A stretch of DNA of 64,000 bases, from NCBI GenBank assembly GCA_965199105.1, contig CBDAQO010000002.1:620001-684000 (forward strand), written 5' to 3'. Positions 15,228-23,206 of the stretch are shown piece after piece; the stretch's first letter is position 1, and each line of letters begins with the position of its first letter. The stretch is from LMUY01 sp965199105. Lineage in GTDB: Bacteria > Pseudomonadota > Alphaproteobacteria > Acetobacterales > Acetobacteraceae. Under the pieces are notes generated by a model. The model was given only the letters and a program-made list of their open reading frames with translations, was not told the origin of the DNA and did no database searches. The position numbers were made by a program, and so were the translations under genes.

Positions 15228-16886
15228 ATGTCAGAGATTACCACGGAGACCCCGCGGCTCCGGCGATCTTATAACAAGCTCGTCAACAACCCGGTGCTGG
15301 AAGACTATTCGCTGCGTTACGCACCGAAGAGCTTCCGCGCCTGGTCGGAATACGCCGTCGCGTCCGCCGCGCTCGGTGGCATCGCCTACCTCGCCGATCA
15401 AGCCATCGGCGGCTCGCTCGCGGTGCAGTTCGGCTTCCAGAACGCGTTCTGGGGCATCATCGCCGCGGCCGTGGTGATCTTCCTCACCGGCATCCCGATC
15501 GCGTATTACTGCGCCAAATACAACGTGGACGTCGACCTGCTCACCCGCGGCGCCGGCTTCGGCTATCTCGGCTCCACCATCACGTCGGTGATCTACGCCT
15601 CGTTCACCTTCATCTTCTTCGCGCTCGAGGGCTCCATCATGGCCCAGGCGTTCCACCTGTATTTCGGCATCCCGCTGCCGATCGGCTACGCGCTTGGCTC
15701 GCTGATCATCATCCCGCTGGTGGTGTTCGGCATGACGCTGCTGGCCAAGCTGCAGGTGTGGACCCAGCCGCTCTGGTTGCTGCTGCTGTTCTCGCCGCCG
15801 ATCGCGGTGCTGATCGCCGACCCGAACGCGGTGGCCAACTGGGTGAACTTCGGCGGCAACTCGCCCAGCAAGTCGCATTTCGACTGGCTGCTGTTCGGCA
15901 CCGCGGCCGGCATCGCCCTGTCGTTGATCGCGCAGATCGGCGAGCAGGCCGACTACCTGCGCTTCATGCCGGACGAAACCCGCGCCAACAAGACCAAGTG
16001 GTGGCTCGCCGTGATGTGCGCTGGGCCGGGTTGGGTGGTGCTCGGCGCCGCCAAGCAACTGATGGGCTCGTTCTTCGCTTCCGTCGCGGTCTCCCACGGC
16101 ACCGCGATGGCCTCCGCCAACGAACCGATCCAGATGTACATCGCCGGCTACAACTACATGTTTCCGGTGGCGCTGGCACTCGGTGTGGCGACCTTCTTCG
16201 TCATCCTCTCGCAGATCAAGATCAACGTCACCAATGCCTATTCCGGCTCGCTGTCCTGGTCCAATTTCTTCTCCCGCCTCACCCACGCCCATCCCGGCCG
16301 CGTGGTCTACATCTTCTTCAACGTGGCGATTTCGCTCACGCTGATGGAGCTCAACATGTTCTCCGTGCTGGGCAACATCCTGGGCTTCTACTCCAACGTG
16401 GCCGTGGCCTGGATCGGCGCCGTCACCGCGGACCTCGTCATCAACAAGCCGCTGTTGAAGCTCTCGCCGCACTACATCGAGTTCAAGCGCGCGCACCTCT
16501 ACAACTTCAACCCGGTCGGTTTCGGCGCGATGGTGCTGGCGTCGTTCGTCTCGATCCTGGCCTTCTTCGGCCTGTTCGGCCCGGCGGCGCAGGCGTTCTC
16601 GGCCTTCATCGCGCTCGCACTCGGCTTCATCGCGTCGCCCATCATCGCGATCGCCACCAAGGGCCGCTACTACCTCGCCCGCCCGCCGTTCGACGACAGC
16701 GCGCTCACCCGCACCACCCTCGCCTGCGTGAGCTGCGGCTACGACTACGAGACCAAGGACATGACGAGCTGCCCGTTCCACCACGGCACGATCTGCTCGC
16801 TGTGCTGCTCGCTCGAATCCGCCTGCCACGACATGTGCAAGCCGCCGGTGGGCTCGGTTTCGCCCAACGCCGCCGGCGCGATGTAG
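15228..16886 (+). CDS. NCS1-family permease with cysteine-rich C-terminal module (amide/urea or nucleobase transport)
   Basis: The 552-residue protein has about twelve membrane segments of the NCS1 (purine/cytosine permease-like) family, with conserved NVDVDLLTRGAGFGYLGST in the TM2-3 region, LSLIAQIGEQADYLRFMP and ILSQIKINVTNAYSGSLSWSN. After the last segment comes a cysteine-rich tail (residues about 500-537) with spacing C-x2-C-x11-C-x7-C-x2-CC-x5-C-x3-C, probably metal-binding. The same module occurs in the permease-kinase fusion at 19860. AGGAGG lies upstream of the ATG at 15228. The amidase gene follows 55 bp downstream on the same strand, so the transported substrate is probably a short amide or urea-like compound (inference from context). 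Confidence 0.85.
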   Translation: MSEITTETPRLRRSYNKLVNNPVLEDYSLRYAPKSFRAWSEYAVASAALGGIAYLADQAIGGSLAVQFGFQNAFWGIIAAAVVIFLTGIPIAYYCAKYNVDVDLLTRGAGFGYLGSTITSVIYASFTFIFFALEGSIMAQAFHLYFGIPLPIGYALGSLIIIPLVVFGMTLLAKLQVWTQPLWLLLLFSPPIAVLIADPNAVANWVNFGGNSPSKSHFDWLLFGTAAGIALSLIAQIGEQADYLRFMPDETRANKTKWWLAVMCAGPGWVVLGAAKQLMGSFFASVAVSHGTAMASANEPIQMYIAGYNYMFPVALALGVATFFVILSQIKINVTNAYSGSLSWSNFFSRLTHAHPGRVVYIFFNVAISLTLMELNMFSVLGNILGFYSNVAVAWIGAVTADLVINKPLLKLSPHYIEFKRAHLYNFNPVGFGAMVLASFVSILAFFGLFGPAAQAFSAFIALALGFIASPIIAIATKGRYYLARPPFDDSALTRTTLACVSCGYDYETKDMTSCPFHHGTICSLCCSLESACHDMCKPPVGSVSPNAAGAM

Positions 16887-16941
16887 CCGACCCGGGGCGC
16901 GGCACGGCGTCGCGCCCCCCATTCTTCAACGGGAGGAACCC

Positions 16942-17970
16942 ATGCTTCACGGCGATATATCCAGCAGCAACGACACCGTCGGCGTCGCGGTGGTGAACTA
17001 CAAGATGCCCCGCCTGCACACCCGCGCCGAGGTGCTGGCCAACGCCCGTGCGATCGCCGCGATGATGGTGGGCATGAAGTCCGGCCTGCCGGGCATGGAC
17101 CTGGTGATCTTTCCCGAATACAGCACCCACGGCATCATGTACGACCGGGAGGAGATGCTGGAGACCGCCTCGCACATCCCCGGCGAGGAGACCGAAATCT
17201 TTGCCGCCGCCTGTCGGCAGGCCCGTGTATGGGGCGTGTTCTCGCTCACCGGCGAGCGCCACGAACGCCACCCGGAGACGGTGCCCTACAACACCCTGAT
17301 CCTGATCAACGACCAGGGCGAAATCGTGCAGCGCTACCGCAAGATCATGCCGTGGACGCCGATCGAAGGCTGGTATCCCGGCGACTGCACCTACGTCTCG
17401 GAGGGGCCGAAGGGACTGAAGATCAGCCTAATCATCTGCGACGACGGCAACTACCCCGAAATCTGGCGCGATTGCACCATGCGCGGCGCCGAGCTCATCG
17501 TGCGCTGCCAGGGCTACATGTATCCGGCCAAGGAACAGCAGATCCTGATGGCCAAAGCCATGGCCTGGGCGAACAACGTGTATGTGGCGGTGGCCAACGC
17601 CGCCGGGTTCGACGGCGTGTACTCCTATTTCGGCCATTCCTCGATCATCGGCTTCGACGGCCGCACCCTCGGCGAATGCGGCACCGAGGAAAACGGCATC
17701 CAGTACGCGCAACTCTCCAAGTCGCTCATCCGCGACGCGCGCCGCACCATGCAGTCGCAGAACCACATCTTCAAGCTGCTGCACCGCGGCTACACCGGCA
17801 CCATCAACTCGCGCGAGAATGCGCATGGCAAGTCGGAATGCCCGTACGAGTTCTACCGGCAATGGGTGCAAGACCCCGAAGCCACGCGCCTGCAAGTCGA
17901 AGCGCTCACCCGGAGCGAAGTGGGCGTTGCCGAATGCCCCATCGAGGGCCTGCCCATTGCGAGCGGCTAG
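16942..17970 (+). CDS. amiE: Aliphatic amidase
   Basis: The 342-residue cytosolic enzyme hydrolyses short aliphatic amides such as acetamide to the acid and ammonia. It is strikingly close to Pseudomonas AmiE along its whole length, beginning HGDISSSNDTVGVAVVNYK. The nitrilase-superfamily catalytic residues fall at the expected positions: Glu59 (FPEYS), Lys134 (RYRKI), Glu142 (PIEGWYPG) and Cys166 (IICDDGNYPEIW). GGGAGGAA precedes the ATG. It follows the NCS1 permease, probably in one operon, and a large inverted repeat after the stop likely ends transcription. No AmiC/AmiR-type regulator is present; the neighbouring kinase/regulator pair is the obvious candidate control. Confidence 0.96.
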   Translation: MLHGDISSSNDTVGVAVVNYKMPRLHTRAEVLANARAIAAMMVGMKSGLPGMDLVIFPEYSTHGIMYDREEMLETASHIPGEETEIFAAACRQARVWGVFSLTGERHERHPETVPYNTLILINDQGEIVQRYRKIMPWTPIEGWYPGDCTYVSEGPKGLKISLIICDDGNYPEIWRDCTMRGAELIVRCQGYMYPAKEQQILMAKAMAWANNVYVAVANAAGFDGVYSYFGHSSIIGFDGRTLGECGTEENGIQYAQLSKSLIRDARRTMQSQNHIFKLLHRGYTGTINSRENAHGKSECPYEFYRQWVQDPEATRLQVEALTRSEVGVAECPIEGLPIASG

Positions 17971-18033
17971 GCCACGCACTCTCCCGTAAACCGCTACAAA
18001 AGCCCCCTCCCCCCGGGGGGGAGAGTGAGTGGC
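17971..18033. terminator. Inverted repeat between convergent amiE and fmdB, probable terminator
   Basis: Arms GCCACGCACTCTCCC (17971-17985) and GGGAGAGTGAGTGGC (18019-18033) pair with one mismatch, and an inner CCCCCCGGGGGG palindrome sits at 18009-18020. It begins directly after the amiE stop. A clear T-tract is lacking, so the role is inferred from position and stem strength. The right arm also resembles the GGGAGAGGGAG half of the dispersed repeat. Confidence 0.55.
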
Positions 18034-18101
18034 GCCGCGCGCCCGATGACAGAGCAAGGACATCCGGCAGCGACGCGACAGTCCCCTACCCGGCCTGAAA
18101 C

Positions 18102-18407
18102 TCAGTGGCTGATCATCCAGGGCCGCCGCTCGGCAAACCCGCGCACTCCATCACCGCTTTTCGCCTTCGCCGCCGGCGCGCAGCAGCCACACCCCGCCGA
18201 GTGTCGCTTCGGCGCGTTCGCGCTGCGCTCGTTCACCGACTCCGCCAGCCGACGCTGCGGCTCCATGCCGGCGAAGTGCGGCACCGCCAACGCCCGCGGC
18301 GCCACCGCGCCACATTCGGGGCACTCCGCCGGCGCGGCAAACTCCGCCAACGACCGCAGCCGGCTGAACTCACCACAACGCGCGCAGCAATAGGCGTAAG
18401 TCGGCAT
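18102..18407 (-). CDS. fmdB: FmdB-family zinc ribbon protein
   Basis: The 101-residue protein starts MPTYAYCCARCG, the standard FmdB opening, with zinc ribbon pairs C-x2-C at CARCG and CPECG. A basic region and a second cysteine cluster (GCGCC) lie near residues 73-77. FmdB proteins accompany formamidase genes in methylotrophs and were proposed to act in regulation; a mechanism is not established. It lies 13 bp downstream of fmdA on the same strand, so co-transcription is near certain. The ATG at 18407 is chosen because the family begins there. Confidence 0.85.
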   Translation of the reverse strand: MPTYAYCCARCGEFSRLRSLAEFAAPAECPECGAVAPRALAVPHFAGMEPQRRLAESVNERSANAPKRHSAGCGCCAPAAKAKSGDGVRGFAERRPWMISH

Positions 18408-18420
18408 TTCGGCTCCGTGT

Positions 18421-19653
18421 CTACAGGTCGGGGGCGAGCGGCACGTCGACGCTGCCGTCGACGAACTTCTTCGGCCCGTCCATCCCTGGGTTGATGTCAA
18501 AGTCGAAAATCTCGGTCGGCAGCCACAGCGTCGCACACGCGTTGGGAATGTCCACGACGCCGCTGATGTGCCCCTGAACCGGCGCCGTGCCAAGAATGGC
18601 GTAGGCCTGCGCCCCGGAGTAGCCGAACTTCTTCAAATACTCGATCGCGTTCAGGCACGCCTGGCGATAGGCCACCTGCACGTCGAGGTAGTGCTGGCCG
18701 CCGTGCTCATCGACCGAAATCCCCTCGAAGATCAGGTAATCCCGGTAGTTCGGCGTAATCGGGCTCGGCTTGAAGATCGGGTTGCGGATGCCGTATTTCG
18801 TCATCCCGTCCTTCAGCACCGCCGAAACCCGCATGTGGATCCAACCGGGCATTTCGATTGCCCCGCAGAACGTGATCTCGCCGTCGCCCTGGCTGAAATG
18901 CAGGTCGCCCACCGAAAGCCCGCCGCCGGGCACGTAGACCGGGAAATACACCCGCGCCCCGCGCGATAGGTCCTTGATGTCGCAGTTGCCGCCATGCTCG
19001 CGCGGCGGCACCGTGCGCGCGCCCTCGGCTGCCGCGGCGCCGCGCGCGTCCCCCGTCATCCGGCCCATATGCGCCGTGGCTGGGAACGGGGCGTTGGCCA
19101 GCGGCGGCACCCGCCCCGGGTTGGTTGCGATCAGACCGGTTTCGCGGCTGTTCCACGTCTCCAGCAACGGCTTGGACGGCAGGCACCCGATCAACCCAGG
19201 ATGGATCAACCCGGCGAAGTTCACGCCCGGCACGTGGCGCGAATGGGTGAACATGCCGGCGAAATCCCAGATCGATTTCTGCGCCTGCGGGAAATGCTCG
19301 GTGAGGAAGCCGCCACCGTTCTTCTGCGAGAAGAACCCGTTGAAGCCCCATGCATTGTGCGCGAACGAGCCGATGTCGAGGAAGTCCACCACCAGCAGGT
19401 CGCCCGGCTCCGCACCCTCCACGCCGATCGGCCCGCTGAGGAAATGCACGATGCTGAGGTCGATATCGCGCACGTCGGCTGCCGAATCGTTGTTCTTGAT
19501 GAACCCGCCCGTCCAATCGTAGCACTCGACGATGAAGTCGTCGCCAGGCTTCACCGTCGCCACCATCGGCAAGTCGGGATGCCAGCGGTTGTGCACCATG
19601 TCGTTGTCGTACGCCGACTGGGAAAGGTCCACCTTGATCAGCGTATCAACCAT
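18421..19653 (-). CDS. fmdA: Formamidase
   Basis: The 410-residue enzyme of the acetamidase/formamidase family hydrolyses formamide to formate and ammonia. Typical features are an N-terminal HNRWHPDLP, VECYDWTGG, LSGPIGVEGAEPGDLL, the HPGLIGCLPS loop, GGNCDIKDLSRGARVYFPVY and SVGDLHFSQGDGE, and the length equals Methylophilus FmdA (about 407). GGAG stands a few nt upstream of the ATG at 19653. It is the first gene of fmdA-fmdB and is divergent from the permease-kinase gene. With AmiE it gives the cell two ways to release ammonia from C1 and C2 amides. Confidence 0.95.
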   Translation of the reverse strand: MVDTLIKVDLSQSAYDNDMVHNRWHPDLPMVATVKPGDDFIVECYDWTGGFIKNNDSAADVRDIDLSIVHFLSGPIGVEGAEPGDLLVVDFLDIGSFAHNAWGFNGFFSQKNGGGFLTEHFPQAQKSIWDFAGMFTHSRHVPGVNFAGLIHPGLIGCLPSKPLLETWNSRETGLIATNPGRVPPLANAPFPATAHMGRMTGDARGAAAAEGARTVPPREHGGNCDIKDLSRGARVYFPVYVPGGGLSVGDLHFSQGDGEITFCGAIEMPGWIHMRVSAVLKDGMTKYGIRNPIFKPSPITPNYRDYLIFEGISVDEHGGQHYLDVQVAYRQACLNAIEYLKKFGYSGAQAYAILGTAPVQGHISGVVDIPNACATLWLPTEIFDFDINPGMDGPKKFVDGSVDVPLAPDL

Positions 19654-19677
19654 GTCCGCTCCGTCCGGTTATGTTGC

Positions 19678-19728
19678 TGCCGCATCGTCGGAACCCGGGT
19701 TGGCCAGGGAAATACGTCGTTTGCCGTA
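19678..19728. promoter_or_regulatory. Divergent fmdA / permease-kinase control region with motifs shared with the amiE operon
   Basis: Within the 206-bp gap between fmdA (start 19653) and the kinase gene (start 19860) are TGCCGCAT (19678-19685, followed by CGTCG) and TTTGCCGTA (19720-19728). Both have exact counterparts upstream of the NCS1 permease gene at 15156-15172. The preceding AATACGTCG gives a loose TACG...CGTA symmetry. Shared regulation is inferred from these matches only. Confidence 0.35.
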
Positions 19729-19859
19729 CAGCGGAGAAAGTTTTCGATGGACGCCACCGCCGTCTATCCGCAACCTCGTGCACCAGGCGCACGCATAGTC
19801 AAACGCCTGCCAAACACCATGGCATGTCACCCGAACGCTTGGAGGCCACATCCATCCCG

Positions 19860-22800
19860 ATGGCGATGCGACAGAGGATCATCCCGTCACGCCGCGACTA
19901 CAATCGCTGGGTCGCAGACCAGACGCTGGAAGACTACGCGCTGCGCTTCACCGCCATCTCCGCCCGCCGCTGGCCCATTTCCGCGGTTGCCAACACGGCA
20001 CTTGGCGCCACCTCGTTCTTGGCCCTCGAGGCCATCGGCGCCGTCATCACCCTGCGCTACGGCTTTGCCAACGCCGCCGCCGCCATCCTGGTTGGCGCCG
20101 TGCTCATCTTCCTCACTGCCCTGCCGATCGCCATCGGCGCCGCCCGCCACGGCCTCGACATCGACCTGCTGACCCGCGGCGCAGGGTTCGGCTATATCGG
20201 CTCCACCGTCACCTCGCTCATCTACGCCAGCTTTACCTTCCTGTTCTTCGGCATCGAAGCCTCCATCCTGGCCGTCGCCCTGCAGGACTGCCTCGGCATT
20301 CCGCAATGGCTCGGCCAGTTGCTCGCCGCCCTCGTCGTCATCCCGGTCGTCACCGGCGGCATCACCCTCATCAGCCGCTTCCAACGCTGGACGCAGCCGC
20401 TCTGGCTCCTGCTCAACATCCTGCCCTTCGCCGCCCTTGCCTGGCGCGGGCCCGCGCTCGCCGGCTGGGTCCGGTTCGGCGGCGACTGGGGTGCAGGCCT
20501 CGCTTTGGTGCCGTTCGGCGCCGCCCTTGCCGTCGTGCTATCGCTGGTTGCGCAAATCGGCGAACAGGTGGATTTCCTGCGCTTCCTGCCGCCAGCGCAG
20601 CCTGGGCAACGCTGGCGCTGGTGGTGCGCGGTGGTTAGCGCCGGGCCGGGCTGGATCATCCCGGGGGCGGCCAAGCTGTTCGGCGGCTCCCTGCTGGCGT
20701 GGCTCGCGCTAAGGTCGGGCCTAAGTGCTGCGGACGCCGTGCAGCCGGTTGAGATGTACCGCCACGCCTTCGCCGCCGCCTTTCCCGCCCGCGCCGCCCT
20801 GCTCCTCACCGGCCTGTTCGTCGCCGTCTCGCAACTCAAGATCAACGTCACCAACGCCTATGCCGGCTCCATCGCCTGGTCCAACTTCTTTTCCCGCCTC
20901 ACCCGCAGCCATCCCGGCCGCGTGGTGTGGGTGGTGTTCAACGTCGCCATCGCGCTGCTGCTGATGGAAATGGGCCTCTACCGCGCGATCGAGGGCGTGT
21001 TGGCACTGTTCTCGGTCGCCGCCGCGGGCTGGGTCGGCGCGCTCGCGGCAGACCTCGTCGTCATCAAGCCGGCCGGGCTCGCACCCGCTACCTTCGAGTT
21101 CAAACGCACCCACCTCTACGACGTGAACCCGGTCGGCGTCGGCGCCATGCTGCTCGCCGTCCTGCTCGGGGTGGCCGCCGCCAGCGGCCTGCTCGGCGCC
21201 GTGGCGCAAGCCTTCGCCCCGGTGCTCAGCCTCGCCACCGCCTTCCTCGCCGCCCCGCTCATCGCCTACACCACACGTGGCCGCTTCTACATCGCCCGCC
21301 GCCCGCGCCGAAACTGGTCGCAGCGAGCTGGCCAGCCTTGCGTCGTCTGCTCCCTCGTGTTTGAACCCGACGACACCGCGTTCTGCCCGGTCTATGCCGG
21401 CGCCATCTGCTCGCTCTGCTGCACCCTGGACGCGCGCTGCGGCGACGCCTGCCGCCCGCACGGCCGCTTCGGCGCCCAACTCTACGCCGCCTGCATCGCC
21501 GCCGTGCCGCCCAGCCTGCGCCGCCACCTTGATGGCCCGCTGCTGCGCTTCGCCGGCATTGGCAGCATTGCCACCGTAACCCTCGGCCTCATCCTTGCCG
21601 CCATCTACCTGCAAGCCGCGACCGACGACCCGGCGGCCCGCATCCTGCTCGCCGGGACCATGTGGCGCGCCTTCTTCATCCTCGTCATCATCGCCGGCGT
21701 GGCCGCTTGGCTGCTCGTGCTCGCCCAGGAAACCCGCGCCACCGCGCAAGCCGAAACGCGCCGGCAAACGCGCCTGCTGCTGAGCGAGATCGCGGCGCAC
21801 CGCCGCACCGACACCCAACTGCAAAAAGCCAAGGAGACCGCCGAAGCCGCCAACTTGGCCAAAAGCCGCTTTGTCGTCGGCCTCAGCCACGAACTGCGCA
21901 CGCCGCTCAACGCCGTGCTCGGCTACGCCCAACTGCTCGAACTCGACGACGCCATCCCACCCCATCGCCGCGAAGCCATCCGCACCATCCGCCGCAGCGG
22001 CGAACACCTTGCCGGCCTGATCGACGGCCTGCTCGACGTCTCCAAGATCGAGGCCGGACGCATCCAAATCCAACGCCAAGAGGTTCGCCTACCCGAGTTC
22101 ATCGAGCAGCTCGTCGACGTGTTCCGCCCCCTGGCCCGCGCCAAGGGCATAGGGTTCTCCTATGAGCGGGACATCCAGCTTCCCGCCGTCGTCCACACGG
22201 ACGAGACCAGGCTTAGGCAAATCCTCATCAACCTGCTGTCCAACGCGGTGAAGTTCACCACCCATGGCGGCGTTACCCTGCGACTGCATCGCAAGGGCGC
22301 CGTCATGCAGTTCGAAGTGGCGGACACTGGCCGCGGCATCCGGCAAGAGGACATGGCGCTCATCTTCGAACCCTTCGCCCGCGTGCAGCAGGCCGAGGCG
22401 CCCGTGCCCGGCGTGGGCCTAGGCCTGACCATCACCAAGCTGCTCACCGAAATCCTCGGCGGCGAGATCTCCACCACCAGCCAACCCGGCCGCGGCAGCA
22501 CCTTCCGCGTCCGCCTGCTGCTCTCCGAAGTGGCCCGCCCCAGCGTCATCGCCCGCCCGCGCCGCCGCCCGCAAGGCTATGCCGGCCGCCGCCGCACCCT
22601 GCTCGTCGCCGACGACGACGCCACCCACCGCGCGCTGCTTGACGAAGTGCTCGCCCCGCTCGGCTTCACCGTGCTCACCGTTCCCGACGCCGAAAGCTGC
22701 CTGCGCATCAGCGCCGAATGCCAACCCGACGGCTTCATCCTTGATCTTTCAATGCCCGGCCTGGATGGCTGGGCGCTGGCCCGCCGCCTGCGCGAAGCCG

Positions 22801-23204
22801 GCCACCCCACCACGCCCATCCTTATCGTCTCCGCCCACCCCGACGACCCGGCGGCGCTGTTCCAGGAACGCCGCCTGCACGATTGCTTCCTGGCCAAGCC
22901 CATCGACGTGCAGGACCTGGTCGAGACCCTCGGCGCCAAGCTCCGGCTGGACTGGATCCACGACGCCCCACCCGGGCCGCCCGCCGCCCAGCCGCTGCCC
23001 GCAACCTTGCGCCCCCACGTGGCAGACCTGCGGCACCTGGTCGAAATCGGCCATCTGAGCGCCCTGCGCCACCGCCTCGACACGCTGGCCAAACTCGACC
23101 CGGCCGCTGCCGCCTACCTCCAACGCCTGCGCGACGCAGCCAACAGCTTCCGCCTCGACGAGCTCGCCACCCTGCTCCAGCTCCCCCACCAGGACGCCGC
23201 CTGA
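19860..23204 (+). CDS. NCS1 permease-hybrid histidine kinase fusion (transporter-like sensor)
   Basis: This 1,114-residue protein joins modules in the order: NCS1 permease core (about 15-490, with LDIDLLTRGAGFGYIGST, VVLSLVAQIGEQVDFLRF and VSQLKINVTNAYAGS); a cysteine-rich module (494-531) with exactly the spacing found in the permease at 15228; two further membrane segments (about 563-585 and 601-623); and a coiled segment. Then come HisKA with the phosphorylated His677 in SHELRTPLN, HATPase with LLSNAVKFT and GVGLGLTI, a receiver (about 912-1030) with acceptor Asp962 in LDLSMPG, and a helical C-terminus. It most likely reports on amide or nitrogen-compound availability. Start 19860 is preferred, although ATG 19824 is possible. 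The response regulator follows after 2 bp. Confidence 0.88.
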   Translation: MAMRQRIIPSRRDYNRWVADQTLEDYALRFTAISARRWPISAVANTALGATSFLALEAIGAVITLRYGFANAAAAILVGAVLIFLTALPIAIGAARHGLDIDLLTRGAGFGYIGSTVTSLIYASFTFLFFGIEASILAVALQDCLGIPQWLGQLLAALVVIPVVTGGITLISRFQRWTQPLWLLLNILPFAALAWRGPALAGWVRFGGDWGAGLALVPFGAALAVVLSLVAQIGEQVDFLRFLPPAQPGQRWRWWCAVVSAGPGWIIPGAAKLFGGSLLAWLALRSGLSAADAVQPVEMYRHAFAAAFPARAALLLTGLFVAVSQLKINVTNAYAGSIAWSNFFSRLTRSHPGRVVWVVFNVAIALLLMEMGLYRAIEGVLALFSVAAAGWVGALAADLVVIKPAGLAPATFEFKRTHLYDVNPVGVGAMLLAVLLGVAAASGLLGAVAQAFAPVLSLATAFLAAPLIAYTTRGRFYIARRPRRNWSQRAGQPCVVCSLVFEPDDTAFCPVYAGAICSLCCTLDARCGDACRPHGRFGAQLYAACIAAVPPSLRRHLDGPLLRFAGIGSIATVTLGLILAAIYLQAATDDPAARILLAGTMWRAFFILVIIAGVAAWLLVLAQETRATAQAETRRQTRLLLSEIAAHRRTDTQLQKAKETAEAANLAKSRFVVGLSHELRTPLNAVLGYAQLLELDDAIPPHRREAIRTIRRSGEHLAGLIDGLLDVSKIEAGRIQIQRQEVRLPEFIEQLVDVFRPLARAKGIGFSYERDIQLPAVVHTDETRLRQILINLLSNAVKFTTHGGVTLRLHRKGAVMQFEVADTGRGIRQEDMALIFEPFARVQQAEAPVPGVGLGLTITKLLTEILGGEISTTSQPGRGSTFRVRLLLSEVARPSVIARPRRRPQGYAGRRRTLLVADDDATHRALLDEVLAPLGFTVLTVPDAESCLRISAECQPDGFILDLSMPGLDGWALARRLREAGHPTTPILIVSAHPDDPAALFQERRLHDCFLAKPIDVQDLVETLGAKLRLDWIHDAPPGPPAAQPLPATLRPHVADLRHLVEIGHLSALRHRLDTLAKLDPAAAAYLQRLRDAANSFRLDELATLLQLPHQDAA

Positions 23205-23206
23205 TT

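Noticed and set aside
20721..22079. A 452-codon open frame antisense to the permease-kinase gene
   Set aside because: The product is a Gly/Ala/His/Glu-rich string with no family features, the usual by-product of high GC at third codon positions; the sense strand encodes clear conserved domains.
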